A program made the position numbers and the translations under genes. From assembly GCF_001426995.1 (NCBI RefSeq), contig NZ_LMFY01000003.1:1-64000 (forward strand): a DNA stretch of 64,000 bases, given 5' to 3'. A model generated the notes under the pieces. It was given only the letters and a program-made list of their open reading frames with translations. It did not search any database and was not told where the DNA came from. This document shows positions 54,015 to 64,000 of the stretch, in pieces (the first letter of the stretch is position 1; each line of letters opens with the position of its first letter). The DNA is from Microbacterium sp. Root553. GTDB taxonomy: Bacteria; Actinomycetota; Actinomycetes; Actinomycetales; Microbacteriaceae.

Positions 54015-55160
54015 ATGCCCATCGAGATCCTCGGAATGATCGCCACCACTGCAGGGTCGGAGTCGAAGGCGGTGGAAGGACCCGTCGTCGACGCCGCGTA
54101 CGTGCGGGAGTTCTCGCGCGCGCACGAGGAATCCGGCTTCGACCGGGTGCTGATCGGCTACAGCGCCAGCTCACCCGACGGGTTCGCCGTGGCGGCCGCG
54201 GCGCTGCACGCCACCGAACGGCTGAAGGTGCTCATCGCCCATCGACCGGGTTTCGTCGCGCCGACCGTCGTCGCGCGCAAGCTCACCACCCTCGACCACC
54301 TCACCGGCGGCGGACGGGTGGCGATCCACCACATCACCGGAGGCAGCGAGGCCGATCAGCGTCGTGACGGAGACTTCAGTGCGAAGTCCGATCGCTACCG
54401 TCGCACCGGCGAGTTCATCGACGTGCTCCGACGCACGCTCACCTCCGACGAGCCCTTCGACTACGAGGGCGACTTCTATCGCGTGCAGGGGGCCTTCTCG
54501 GCCGTGAAGCCCGCGACCGAGGCCGGCATCCCGATCTTCTTCGGCGGGCTCTCCGACGGTGCGGTCGACGTCGGCGCGGGCGGGGCCGACGTGTACATGC
54601 TGTTCGGAGAGCCGCTGGCCGAGGTGGCCGAGAACATCCGCGTGATCCGCGCGGCGGCGGCCGCGCGAGGTCGCACCGTCGAGTTCAGCCTCTCGACCCG
54701 CCCGATCATCGGCCCCACCGAAGCTGAGGCCTGGGAGAGGGCCGACCGGATCCATGCCGCGACCGCGGCGCTGATCCGCGACAGGGAGTCGGGCGACACC
54801 CTGTCGTTCGCGCGCCCCCTGCAGCGCGAGCAGAACGCCGTGTCGGCCGACCGCCTGCAGCAGGCAGCCCAGCGCGGTGATGTGCACGACGAGCGCCTGT
54901 GGCTGGGCATCACGAAGCTCACGGGCCCGTCGGGCAACTCCACGGCTCCGGTGGGCACACCCGCTCAGGTCGCCGAGGCGCTGCTGAAGTACTACGACCT
55001 GGGCGTGACGCGGTTCCTCATCCGCGGTTTCGATCCGCTCGGCGACGTGCGCGAGTGGGGAGACGAGCTCGTTCCCGCGCTCCGCGAGGGCGCGCGGCTC
55101 CGAGACGAGGCGCGCACAGCACGAGAGACCGGCGCAGCCGACGAGGCGCGCGTCGCCTGA
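54015..55160 (+). CDS. LLM-class flavin monooxygenase (SsuD-like)
   Basis: A 381-residue FMNH2-dependent monooxygenase. IGYSASSPDGFAVAAAALHATERLKVLIAHRPGF and HHITGGSEADQRRDGDF are typical of the alkanesulfonate monooxygenase group; FFGGLSDGAVDVGAGGADVYMLFGEPL binds the flavin phosphate. As the last gene of the ABC operon it should act on the imported compound. It differs clearly from the LLM enzyme at 45.7 kb, so two steps or two substrates are likely. Confidence 0.9.
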   Translation: MPIEILGMIATTAGSESKAVEGPVVDAAYVREFSRAHEESGFDRVLIGYSASSPDGFAVAAAALHATERLKVLIAHRPGFVAPTVVARKLTTLDHLTGGGRVAIHHITGGSEADQRRDGDFSAKSDRYRRTGEFIDVLRRTLTSDEPFDYEGDFYRVQGAFSAVKPATEAGIPIFFGGLSDGAVDVGAGGADVYMLFGEPLAEVAENIRVIRAAAAARGRTVEFSLSTRPIIGPTEAEAWERADRIHAATAALIRDRESGDTLSFARPLQREQNAVSADRLQQAAQRGDVHDERLWLGITKLTGPSGNSTAPVGTPAQVAEALLKYYDLGVTRFLIRGFDPLGDVREWGDELVPALREGARLRDEARTARETGAADEARVA

Positions 55161-55169
55161 CCACGCTCC

Positions 55170-56114
55170 CTACGGGACGAGCACGATCTTGCCCGAGGCG
55201 GCGCCGGACTCCATGAGCTCGTGGGCCCGTGCCGCCTCGGCGAGGGGGAGCTCGGGGCCGAGTTCGATCGTGAAGTCGCCGGCGGCCAGCAACTCGACGG
55301 TCGCAGCGAGCGCCTCCGCCCGCCACTCGAGTTCCTGCGCCGACAGGGGCTCGGGCGAGCCGCCGGAGAAGGCGCGGATGCCGAACGACGCCGCGTCGGG
55401 GCCGCGCACGATCGTCGCGATGCGGTCGCGGTCGGCGACGAGCTCGAGGGAGACCTCGATGGCCTCGTCGGTGCCCGCGCAGTCCAGTGCCACCGTCACC
55501 CCGTCCGGGGCGGCGTCGCGCACGCGGTCGAGCAGTCCGTCACCGTAGGCGACGGGGATCGCACCGAGTTCACGCAGCTGCTCGTGCCGCGCAGGGCTGG
55601 CGGTCGCGACGACGGTCGCGCCCCAGGCGACGGCGAACTGCACAGCCGCCTGCCCGACGGATCCGGACCCGCCGTGCACGAGCACCACGTCGCCCTGCGC
55701 GACGCCGAGCGAGCGGAGGGCCTGGAACGCGGTCCCTGCGGGGATGCCGATGCCGGCGCCCTCGGCGGAGGTGACGGAATCGGGCAGCGCGACGAGCTTC
55801 TCGACCGAGACGGCGAGGTGGCTCGCGTACGTGCCGACCGTGTCGCGGATCGCCACGCGGTCGCCCACGGCGAAGGTCTCGACGCCGTCGCCGACGGAGT
55901 CGATCACGCCCGCGCCGTCGAAGCCCACACCCCGCGGCTCGGTGATCGGCGGCGACGGACGCTTCGCGCTGCGCAGCTTGGCGTCGATCGGGTTCACTCC
56001 GGCGGCCTCGATGCGCACCACCGCCTCGCCGCTGAGCGCGATCGGGTCGGGGACCTCGATCAGGTGCAGCACATCAGGGGAACCGAACTCCGTATAGACG
56101 ATCGCGCGAGCCAT
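55170..56114 (-). CDS. NADPH:quinone oxidoreductase (zinc-free MDR)
   Basis: A 314-residue medium-chain dehydrogenase/reductase. The cofactor motif is VLVHGGSGSVGQAAVQFA; AAGVNPIDAKLR and PAGTAFQAL are typical of quinone oxidoreductases. No structural zinc cysteines are present. It converges with the monooxygenase gene with only 9 bases between. Role: likely reduction of quinones or enones. Confidence 0.92.
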   Translation of the reverse strand: MARAIVYTEFGSPDVLHLIEVPDPIALSGEAVVRIEAAGVNPIDAKLRSAKRPSPPITEPRGVGFDGAGVIDSVGDGVETFAVGDRVAIRDTVGTYASHLAVSVEKLVALPDSVTSAEGAGIGIPAGTAFQALRSLGVAQGDVVLVHGGSGSVGQAAVQFAVAWGATVVATASPARHEQLRELGAIPVAYGDGLLDRVRDAAPDGVTVALDCAGTDEAIEVSLELVADRDRIATIVRGPDAASFGIRAFSGGSPEPLSAQELEWRAEALAATVELLAAGDFTIELGPELPLAEAARAHELMESGAASGKIVLVP

Positions 56115-56123
56115 GCGTCCAGG

Positions 56124-59100
56124 CTACCCCCGCGTCGACAGCGCCTTCATGATGCGCTGCGGCGAGACGGGCTGGGCGGTGCCGAGTCGCTGCGCGAACA
56201 CGCTCACGCGGTACTCCTCGAGCAGCCACCGCGTCTCGACCAGTGCGGACGGCGCATCGGCGGGGAGCGGGATCGCGCCTCCGGCGTCCTCGAACGCGCT
56301 CGCCATCCGCTCGTACTCGGTCATCCGGGCACGGTCCTTGCCCGGCTCGCTCGACAGCGTCTTCAGCCGCTCGAGCATCCCGTCGAGGTAACGGGGGAAG
56401 TGCGAGAGGCGGTCGACGCCCGCGGCCGAGACGAACCCCGGGTGCAGCAGACCCGACAGCTGGGTGCGGATGTCGTTGAGAGGCCCGAGCAGCGCGAGCG
56501 AGTTCTGCGACCGGATGCCGCGTTCGACGTCGCGGGTCTTCGTCAGGATGCGCGCGACGAGCGACACACAGGCGAAGAGCGCGTCGACGAGCGCCGCCGA
56601 CACCGCCTCGCGCACGCGCACGAACTCGGCCTCCGTGCGGACGATACCGCCCGGCACGGTGCGATCGATCACGTTCTGCACGACCGCGGCCCGGCAGTCC
56701 TCGATGAGCGCCGCGGCCGACTGATAGGGCGACGCGGCGAGGGCGAGCTTCTCCTGGCTGGTGAGGTGCTCCTGCACGTACGACGAGGGCGAGGGCACGC
56801 CGAGGAGCAGGAGGCGCAGAACGCCGCGGCGTGTGGCGGCCGCCGCGGCATCCGCCGTCGACTCCACCCGCACCGAGACGGTCTTGCCCTGGTCGACCAG
56901 GGCGGGGTAGCCCCGCACGACGCCGCCGGCGACGCGGGTGTCGAGGACCTCGGGCAGGTCGCCGAACGTCCAGCCGGTGAGACCGTCCTTCTCGATCGAG
57001 ATGGCGACGGCGGGCGGCTGGGGCCCGTTCGAGGGGCCGGGGCGGCGAGGCGGGGCCGCGATCGACCGGGCCACGCTGGTCCGCGCCCGATCGGCGAGCT
57101 GCTCCTGCAGTGCGCTCAGGTCTCGACTCGATCCGACCACTCGGCCGCGTTCGTCGACGGCGCGGAAGTTCATCCGCAGGTGCGCGGGCACCCGGTCATC
57201 CTCGAACTCCGACGCCGAGACGAGCTGGTTCGCCAGCGGTTGGATCAGTCGCGCGAGCGCGTCCTTGAGCGTGCGTGTCGGCAGACCCCCGTGCGACTCG
57301 GGGCCGTGACCGACCAGTTCCGCGCCGAACCTGTCGGCCCAGTCGGCCGCGGGGACCACGTGCCGACGGATCGCCTTCGGCAGCGCGCGCAGCAGACCCG
57401 TGACGAGCTCCGCTCGGAGCCCCGGCACCTGCCAGTCGAAGCCACGATCCTCGATCTGCGCGAGCAGGGGGAGCGGGATGACGACGCTCACGCCGTCGTC
57501 GGCCGCGCCGGGCTCGAATCGGTAGGCGAGTCCGAGGACCTGATCTCCCTGCGTCCACCTGGTCGGGAACTCGTTCTGATCGGCACGGCCGTCGTCGTCG
57601 AGCAGGTCGGCCTCGCGCATCACGAGGAGCTTCGGCGCGGTGGACAGCTGCTCGCGCCACCAGGTCTCGAACGAGCGCACGTCGAACACGTCGGAGGGGA
57701 TGCGCTCGTCGTAGAAGCGGAAGACGGCCTCGTCGCCCGCCAGGATGTCGCGGCGGCGCTCGCGCTCTTCGAGCTTCTCGAGACGTCTGCGCAGTTCGGC
57801 GTTGCTGCGCCAGAAGGCGCTCACACGCTTGTCGATGCGCGTCGGATCCCACTCGCCCTCGACCAGCGCGTGCCGGAGGAACAGCTCGCGGGACGCCGCG
57901 CGGTCGATGCGCGCGAACTGCACACGGCGGCGAGGGATGATCTCGACTCCGAACAGCGTCACCTTCTCGTAGGCGACGGCGGCGCCGGCATCCTTCGACC
58001 AGTGCGGCTCGGTGACCTGACGCTTCGCGAGGTCGCCCGCGAGAGCCTCGGCCCAGGCCGGATCGATCGCGGCGACCGTGCGCGCGTATGTGCGGGACGT
58101 CTCGACGATCTCGGCGGCCATGACCGACTGCGGGGCCTTCTTGCGCAGCGCGGAACCGGGGAAGATCGAGAAGCGGATGCCGCGCGCACCGCGATACTCC
58201 GCCATCCGCTTCTTCTTCGGATCCACGCCCTTGCCGGTGTTGCGCTCGTCGAGGATGCCGATCTGCGACAGCAGACCCGCGAGCAGCGCGCGGTGGACCG
58301 CGTCCGGATCCGCAGCGCCGGAGCCGCCCGCGTCCTTCTCCCTGACGAGCGAGCGCAGCTGACGGTGCACGTCGAACCACTCCCGCACCCGCACATAGTT
58401 GAGGTGCTCGGAGCGGCACAGTCGCCGGAACGCGCTCGACCCGAGCTCGCGCTGCTGTTCCCTCAGGTGGTTCCAGAGGTTGAGGATCGAGAGGAAGTCG
58501 CTCGTCGGGTCGGCGAATCGCGCGTGCATCCGGTCGGCCTCGTCGCGCACGCTCTGCGGGGCATCCTGCGACGGGCGCTCACGGACGTCCTGGATCGACA
58601 TCCCCGCCACGATCGCGAGCACGTCGCGGCTGAGGGCGGCGCCGCCCGATCGACCGGCCTCGATCAGCATGCGGGCGAAACGCGGGTCGATGGGGATGCG
58701 CGAGATGTCGCGGCCGATGCGGGTGAGGCGGGGGGAGTCGCCGCCACCGGCGACGGCGCCGAGCTCGGTGAGCAGATCGACGGCCGCCTTCACGCCCCGG
58801 GAATCGGGAGGCGTGAGGAAGGGGAAGGCGGTGATGTCGCCGAAGCCGAGCGACAGCATCTGCAGGATGACCGAGGCGAGGGAGGTGCGCAGGATCTCGG
58901 GCTCGGTGAACTCCGCCCTCCTGTCGAAGTCCTCCTCGCTGTAGAGCCGGATCGCGATGCCGTCGCTCGTACGGCCCGCACGGCCCGAGCGCTGATTCGC
59001 CGAGGCCTGCGAGATCGCCTCGATGGGCAGGCGCTGCACCTTCGACCGACTGCTGTAGCGCGAGATGCGCGCGGTGCCGGTGTCGATCACATAGCGGATG

Positions 59101-60029
59101 CCCGGCACGGTCAGGCTGGTCTCGGCGACGTTCGTGGCGAGCACGACGCGTCTGCGCACGCCGGCCACCCGGCTCTTCTCGAACACCCGGTGCTGCTCGG
59201 CGGCCGACAGGCGTCCGTACAGCGGCAGGACCTCGGTGGGGGAGCGGTCCTTCGCGTACGCCCCGCGCACGGCATCCGCGGCATCCCGGATCTCGGCCTC
59301 GCCGGGGAGGAACACGAGCACGTCGCCCGGCTCCTCGCGATCGAGCTCGCGCAGGGCCGCGACGATCGCGGTCACCTCGTCGACCTCCTCCGCGGAGCCG
59401 GTCTCGCCGGTTTCGCCGTTCTCGTCGGTCTGCGCGCGGTAGCGGATCTCCACCGGGAAGGTGCGACCGGACACCTCGATGACCGGGGCGGGCTCGCCGG
59501 CGGCGGTGGCGAAGTGGCGCGCGAAGCTCTCGGGATCGATCGTCGCGGAGGTGATGATCACCTTGAGATCGGGGCGCTCGGGGAGGATCCGCACCAGATA
59601 GCCCAGCAGGAAGTCGACGTTGAGCGAGCGCTCGTGCGCCTCGTCGATGATGATCGTGTCGTAGCGGCGCAGCAGTCGGTCGCGGTGGATCTCGTTGAGC
59701 AGGATGCCGTCGGTCATCAGCGCGATGCGCGTCTCGTCGGACACCTTGTCGGTGAAGCGCACCTTGTACCCGACGACGCCGCCCAGCTCCACCTGCAGCT
59801 CCTCGGCCACGCGCTCGGCGATCGTGCGGGCGGCGAGGCGGCGGGGCTGGGTGTGGGCGATGCGCTCACGGCCGAGGTCGAGGCAGATCTTCGGCAGCTG
59901 CGTGGTCTTGCCGGATCCCGTCGCGCCCGCCACGATCACGACCTGATTGTCGCGGATGGCGTCGGCGATCTCGTCCCGCGCGGCGCTGACGGGCAGCTCG
60001 GGAGGATAGAAGATGACGGGGGAGGACAT
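56124..60029 (-). CDS. hrpA: ATP-dependent RNA helicase HrpA
   Basis: A 1301-residue DEAH-box helicase, in the normal range for HrpA. Walker A GATGSGKTT includes K41; DEAH is at 129-132; TSATID and the C-terminal RecA motif QRSGRAGRT are present. HA2 and OB-fold parts and the long DUF3418-type C-terminal region follow. The start is the ATG at 60029; the longer frame to 60425 runs into the divergent gene. HrpA proteins act on mRNA and stalled ribosomes. It begins 9 bases after the quinone oxidoreductase start on the same strand side. Confidence 0.95.
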   Translation of the reverse strand: MSSPVIFYPPELPVSAARDEIADAIRDNQVVIVAGATGSGKTTQLPKICLDLGRERIAHTQPRRLAARTIAERVAEELQVELGGVVGYKVRFTDKVSDETRIALMTDGILLNEIHRDRLLRRYDTIIIDEAHERSLNVDFLLGYLVRILPERPDLKVIITSATIDPESFARHFATAAGEPAPVIEVSGRTFPVEIRYRAQTDENGETGETGSAEEVDEVTAIVAALRELDREEPGDVLVFLPGEAEIRDAADAVRGAYAKDRSPTEVLPLYGRLSAAEQHRVFEKSRVAGVRRRVVLATNVAETSLTVPGIRYVIDTGTARISRYSSRSKVQRLPIEAISQASANQRSGRAGRTSDGIAIRLYSEEDFDRRAEFTEPEILRTSLASVILQMLSLGFGDITAFPFLTPPDSRGVKAAVDLLTELGAVAGGGDSPRLTRIGRDISRIPIDPRFARMLIEAGRSGGAALSRDVLAIVAGMSIQDVRERPSQDAPQSVRDEADRMHARFADPTSDFLSILNLWNHLREQQRELGSSAFRRLCRSEHLNYVRVREWFDVHRQLRSLVREKDAGGSGAADPDAVHRALLAGLLSQIGILDERNTGKGVDPKKKRMAEYRGARGIRFSIFPGSALRKKAPQSVMAAEIVETSRTYARTVAAIDPAWAEALAGDLAKRQVTEPHWSKDAGAAVAYEKVTLFGVEIIPRRRVQFARIDRAASRELFLRHALVEGEWDPTRIDKRVSAFWRSNAELRRRLEKLEERERRRDILAGDEAVFRFYDERIPSDVFDVRSFETWWREQLSTAPKLLVMREADLLDDDGRADQNEFPTRWTQGDQVLGLAYRFEPGAADDGVSVVIPLPLLAQIEDRGFDWQVPGLRAELVTGLLRALPKAIRRHVVPAADWADRFGAELVGHGPESHGGLPTRTLKDALARLIQPLANQLVSASEFEDDRVPAHLRMNFRAVDERGRVVGSSRDLSALQEQLADRARTSVARSIAAPPRRPGPSNGPQPPAVAISIEKDGLTGWTFGDLPEVLDTRVAGGVVRGYPALVDQGKTVSVRVESTADAAAAATRRGVLRLLLLGVPSPSSYVQEHLTSQEKLALAASPYQSAAALIEDCRAAVVQNVIDRTVPGGIVRTEAEFVRVREAVSAALVDALFACVSLVARILTKTRDVERGIRSQNSLALLGPLNDIRTQLSGLLHPGFVSAAGVDRLSHFPRYLDGMLERLKTLSSEPGKDRARMTEYERMASAFEDAGGAIPLPADAPSALVETRWLLEEYRVSVFAQRLGTAQPVSPQRIMKALSTRG

Positions 60030-60038
60030 AGAACTCCC

Positions 60039-60048
60039 ATCGTACGAT
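60039..60048. promoter_or_regulatory. Palindromic shared -10 region between hrpA and its divergent neighbour
   Basis: ATCGTACGAT is a perfect 10-bp palindrome. Read in either direction it gives TACGAT, a fair actinobacterial -10 element. It ends 6 bases before the rightward GTG start and 9 bases before the leftward ATG start. Only 25 bases separate the two start codons, so the promoters must overlap and at least one message would be nearly leaderless. Confidence 0.45.
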
Positions 60049-60054
60049 TCATCC

Positions 60055-62120
<2,066 letters not shown>

Positions 62121-62170
62121 GGCCAGGTGCCCTGACCCGGTCCGGACGGAGACGTCCCGTATCGACAGAT

Positions 62171-62205
62171 GACGCCCCGTGTCGCCGCTCGCGACACGGG
62201 GCGTC
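62171..62205 (+). terminator. Hairpin after the aldo/keto reductase gene
   Basis: A perfect 15-bp inverted repeat has arms at 62171-62185 and 62191-62205 (GACGCCCCGTGTCGC and its complement) with a 5-base loop. It ends 21 bases before the next start codon. It probably ends the upstream transcript, although it lacks a T run and could also shape the leader of the next gene. Confidence 0.75.
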
Positions 62206-62226
62206 GTCGTGAGTAGCGTCGTCGGC

Positions 62227-62799
62227 ATGACTGCTCCCTACCGCGTCGTCGCCGTCTCCGGATCCCTGCACGAGCCCAGCAAGACCACGGCGCTCATCCG
62301 TGCCATCGCCGATGCCGTCGCCGAGCGCGCGGAGGTCGAGATCGAGATCGTCGAGCTCACCGACATCGGACCCTCGCTCGCGGGTGCGCTGCGCCGCGAT
62401 CAGCTGCCGGCCGAGGTCGAGGAGAAGCTCCTCGCGATCGAGACGAGCGATCTCCTGATCGTCGGGAGCCCCGTCTACCGGGCCTCGTTCACCGGGCTCT
62501 TCAAGCACCTGTTCGACTTCGTCGGTCAGTACGAGCTCGTCGGCAAGCCGGTGCTGCTCGCCGCGACCGGCGGCGGTGAGCGCCACGCCCTCATCATCGA
62601 GCACCAGCTGCGACCGTTGTTCGCGTTCTTCCAGGCGCTCACCCTGCCGGTCGGCGTCTACGCCAGCAACACCGACTTCGACGGCTACGTGATCGCCTCG
62701 GAGGTGCTGCGGGCGCGGATCGCGCTGGCGGCGGAGCGCGCCCTGCCGCTCGTGGGCTACGCGGCCTCGCGTCCCGCTGAGCAGCTCCTCGTCTCCTGA
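62227..62799 (+). CDS. msuE: NADH-dependent FMN reductase, MsuE type
   Basis: A 190-residue flavodoxin-fold reductase. VSGSLHEPSKTTALI binds FMN phosphate, VGSPVYRASFTGLFKHLFDF forms the dimer and flavin edge, and the segment GGGERHALIIEHQLRPLFAF is characteristic of the MsuE/SsuE-like group. Such enzymes deliver FMNH2 to sulfonate and sulfone monooxygenases. Two LLM monooxygenases in this window (45.7 and 54.0 kb) need that supply. The start is the ATG at 62227; an in-frame GTG at 62179 lies within the hairpin. Confidence 0.88.
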   Translation: MTAPYRVVAVSGSLHEPSKTTALIRAIADAVAERAEVEIEIVELTDIGPSLAGALRRDQLPAEVEEKLLAIETSDLLIVGSPVYRASFTGLFKHLFDFVGQYELVGKPVLLAATGGGERHALIIEHQLRPLFAFFQALTLPVGVYASNTDFDGYVIASEVLRARIALAAERALPLVGYAASRPAEQLLVS

Positions 62800-62851
62800 G
62801 CGGTTCGTCTCCCGGCGCCTCCCGGTCTTCGCGGCGGCGTAGCGTGAGAGC

Positions 62852-64000
62852 ATGACCAACCGGCTCGCCGACACGCTCAGCCCCTATCTCCGCGCTCATG
62901 CCGACAATCCGGTCGACTGGTATCCGTGGGGACCCGAGGCGTTCGCCGAGGCGCAGCGCCGCGACGTGCCCCTGATGATCTCGATCGGGTATTCGACGTG
63001 CCACTGGTGCCATGTCATGGCGCGCGAGTCGTTCGCGGATCCCGAGACGGCCGCGCTCATCGATCGCGACTTCGTCGCGGTCAAGGTCGATCGCGAGGAG
63101 CATCCCGACGTCGACGGCGCCTACATGGCCGCCGCGTCGGCGTTCACGCAGAACCTCGGCTGGCCGCTCACGGTCTTCACGACGCCCCGCGGGCGGGCGT
63201 TCTATGCCGGCACCTACTGGCCGCCCGAGGCGCGACAGCCGATGCCCGCCTTCCGTGACGTCCTCGCGGCCGTGCACGAGGCTTGGACCGTCCGCCGCGG
63301 GCAGGCGGAGGAGTCCGCGGATGCGGTGACCGACGCGCTGGCGCGGGCGGCGACCTCGATGCCCTCCGATCTGCCGGATGCCGCCGCGATCGCTGCTGCG
63401 GCCGGGGCGATCGCCGCGCGCGAGGATCCGCAGTTCGCCGGCTTCGGGGGCGCGCCCAAGTTCCCGGTGGCGACGACGCTGGGGCTGCTGCAGACGCCGC
63501 TGGTGCGCCGGGAGTGCGCGGATGCCGCGGCGGCGGCCGAACGGGCGCTCGCGGCGATGGCGGCATCCGATCTGCGCGACGCCGACGGCGGCTTCTTCCG
63601 TTACGCCACCCAGCGCGACTGGACCGTGCCGCACTACGAGCGGATGCTGACCGACAACGCGCAGCTGCTCCTCGTGGCTCTCGCCGCGGACGACGAGCCC
63701 ACGGTCCGAGGCATCGCCGGGTTCCTGCTCGACACGCTCCGCCTCGACGGGGGAGGGGTCGGCGCCGCCCAGGACTCGGAGTCGTGGATCGACGGCGCGC
63801 GCAGTGAGGGCGGCTACTACCTGCGGGCGGTGTCGGAGCGGGCGGGCCTGGAGCCGCCGTCGGTCGACGGCAAGGTGATCACGGGCTGGAACGGCCTGGC
63901 GATCGCCGCGCTCGCCACGGCGGGAGCGACGCGTGCCGAGTCGTCGTGGGTGCGCGCGGCGCAGGAGGCCGCCGAGTACGTGCTGCGGGTCAACACGGAC
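62852..64000 (+). CDS. Thioredoxin-domain protein (DUF255/YyaL), 5' part
   Basis: The first 383 codons of a protein that runs out of the window. The N-terminal DUF255 thioredoxin-like domain begins [21 protein letters not shown] and carries C50-H-W-C53 in [16 protein letters not shown] helical, six-hairpin glycosidase-like region follows, with [23 protein letters not shown] and [12 protein letters not shown]. Full-length members have roughly 600-700 residues. Function in bacteria is not settled; redox or carbohydrate-linked roles have been suggested. Confidence 0.93.
   Translation, partial: MTNRLADTLSPYLRAHADNPVDWYPWGPEAFAEAQRRDVPLMISIGYSTCHWCHVMARESFADPETAALIDRDFVAVKVDREEHPDVDGAYMAAASAFTQNLGWPLTVFTTPRGRAFYAGTYWPPEARQPMPAFRDVLAAVHEAWTVRRGQAEESADAVTDALARAATSMPSDLPDAAAIAAAAGAIAAREDPQFAGFGGAPKFPVATTLGLLQTPLVRRECADAAAAAERALAAMAASDLRDADGGFFRYATQRDWTVPHYERMLTDNAQLLLVALAADDEPTVRGIAGFLLDTLRLDGGGVGAAQDSESWIDGARSEGGYYLRAVSERAGLEPPSVDGKVITGWNGLAIAALATAGATRAESSWVRAAQEAAEYVLRVNTD

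Overview
The window is about 70% G+C with tightly packed genes, many ATGA/GTGA start-stop overlaps and frequent GTG starts. These traits, an actinobacterial-type nrdHIEF operon and a small DUF7882-type protein of the kind seen in Microbacteriaceae point to a high-GC actinobacterium, most likely Microbacterium or a close relative. The genus call is inference. The window opens in the 3' end of a 5S rRNA gene and ends inside a thioredoxin-domain gene. I saw no tRNA, insertion sequence, integrase or CRISPR array.

From 0.2 to 3.7 kb a two-component system sits beside two secreted lipoproteins: a DUF3060 protein and an OmpA-domain protein with a 17-residue tandem repeat. From 3.8 to 10 kb an IclR-type regulator diverges from a complete histidine-degradation operon, hutH-hutU-hutI-hutG. 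From 10 to 13.8 kb lie two small membrane proteins, a deleted P-loop NTPase pseudogene, a DUF445 protein, a Phd/VapC-type toxin-antitoxin pair with a palindromic operator, and a CsoR/RcnR-family metal sensor.

From 13.8 to 30 kb is a nitrogen and amine catabolism block. An ethanolamine-type permease diverges from a glutamine-synthetase-like ligase, a class I amidotransferase, an aldehyde dehydrogenase, an SDR and a FadR-type regulator. Together these can encode ethanolamine breakdown through gamma-glutamylated intermediates to glycine and glutamate. Next come a methylmalonate-semialdehyde dehydrogenase/aminotransferase operon with a divergent PucR regulator, an Lrp-aminotransferase pair, an acyl-CoA-dehydrogenase-like enzyme with an alpha/beta hydrolase, and an MFS transporter. 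A strong 18-bp inverted repeat and a 31-bp tandem repeat lie between convergent genes at 25.1 kb.

From 30.3 to 38.8 kb are nrdHIEF, with two NrdR-box-like elements 32 bp apart and a DnaA-box-like site, then pgi and small genes. From 38.8 to 45.7 kb are an acetyltransferase, an ImmA/XRE pair with a divergent mini-HTH protein, an aldo/keto reductase, a PLDc_N protein, an epimerase/DUF4166 pair, an NYN-LOTUS protein and a Gfo/Idh/MocA oxidoreductase.

From 45.7 to 55.2 kb is a probable organosulfur island: an LLM monooxygenase, an O-acetylhomoserine sulfhydrylase-family enzyme and an alpha/beta hydrolase on the minus strand, diverging from a five-gene peptide-type ABC transporter followed by a second LLM monooxygenase. 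An MsuE-type FMN reductase at 62.2 kb could supply reduced flavin. The end of the window holds a quinone oxidoreductase, an HrpA-type helicase, a membrane acyltransferase-like protein, an aldo/keto reductase and the partial thioredoxin-domain protein.
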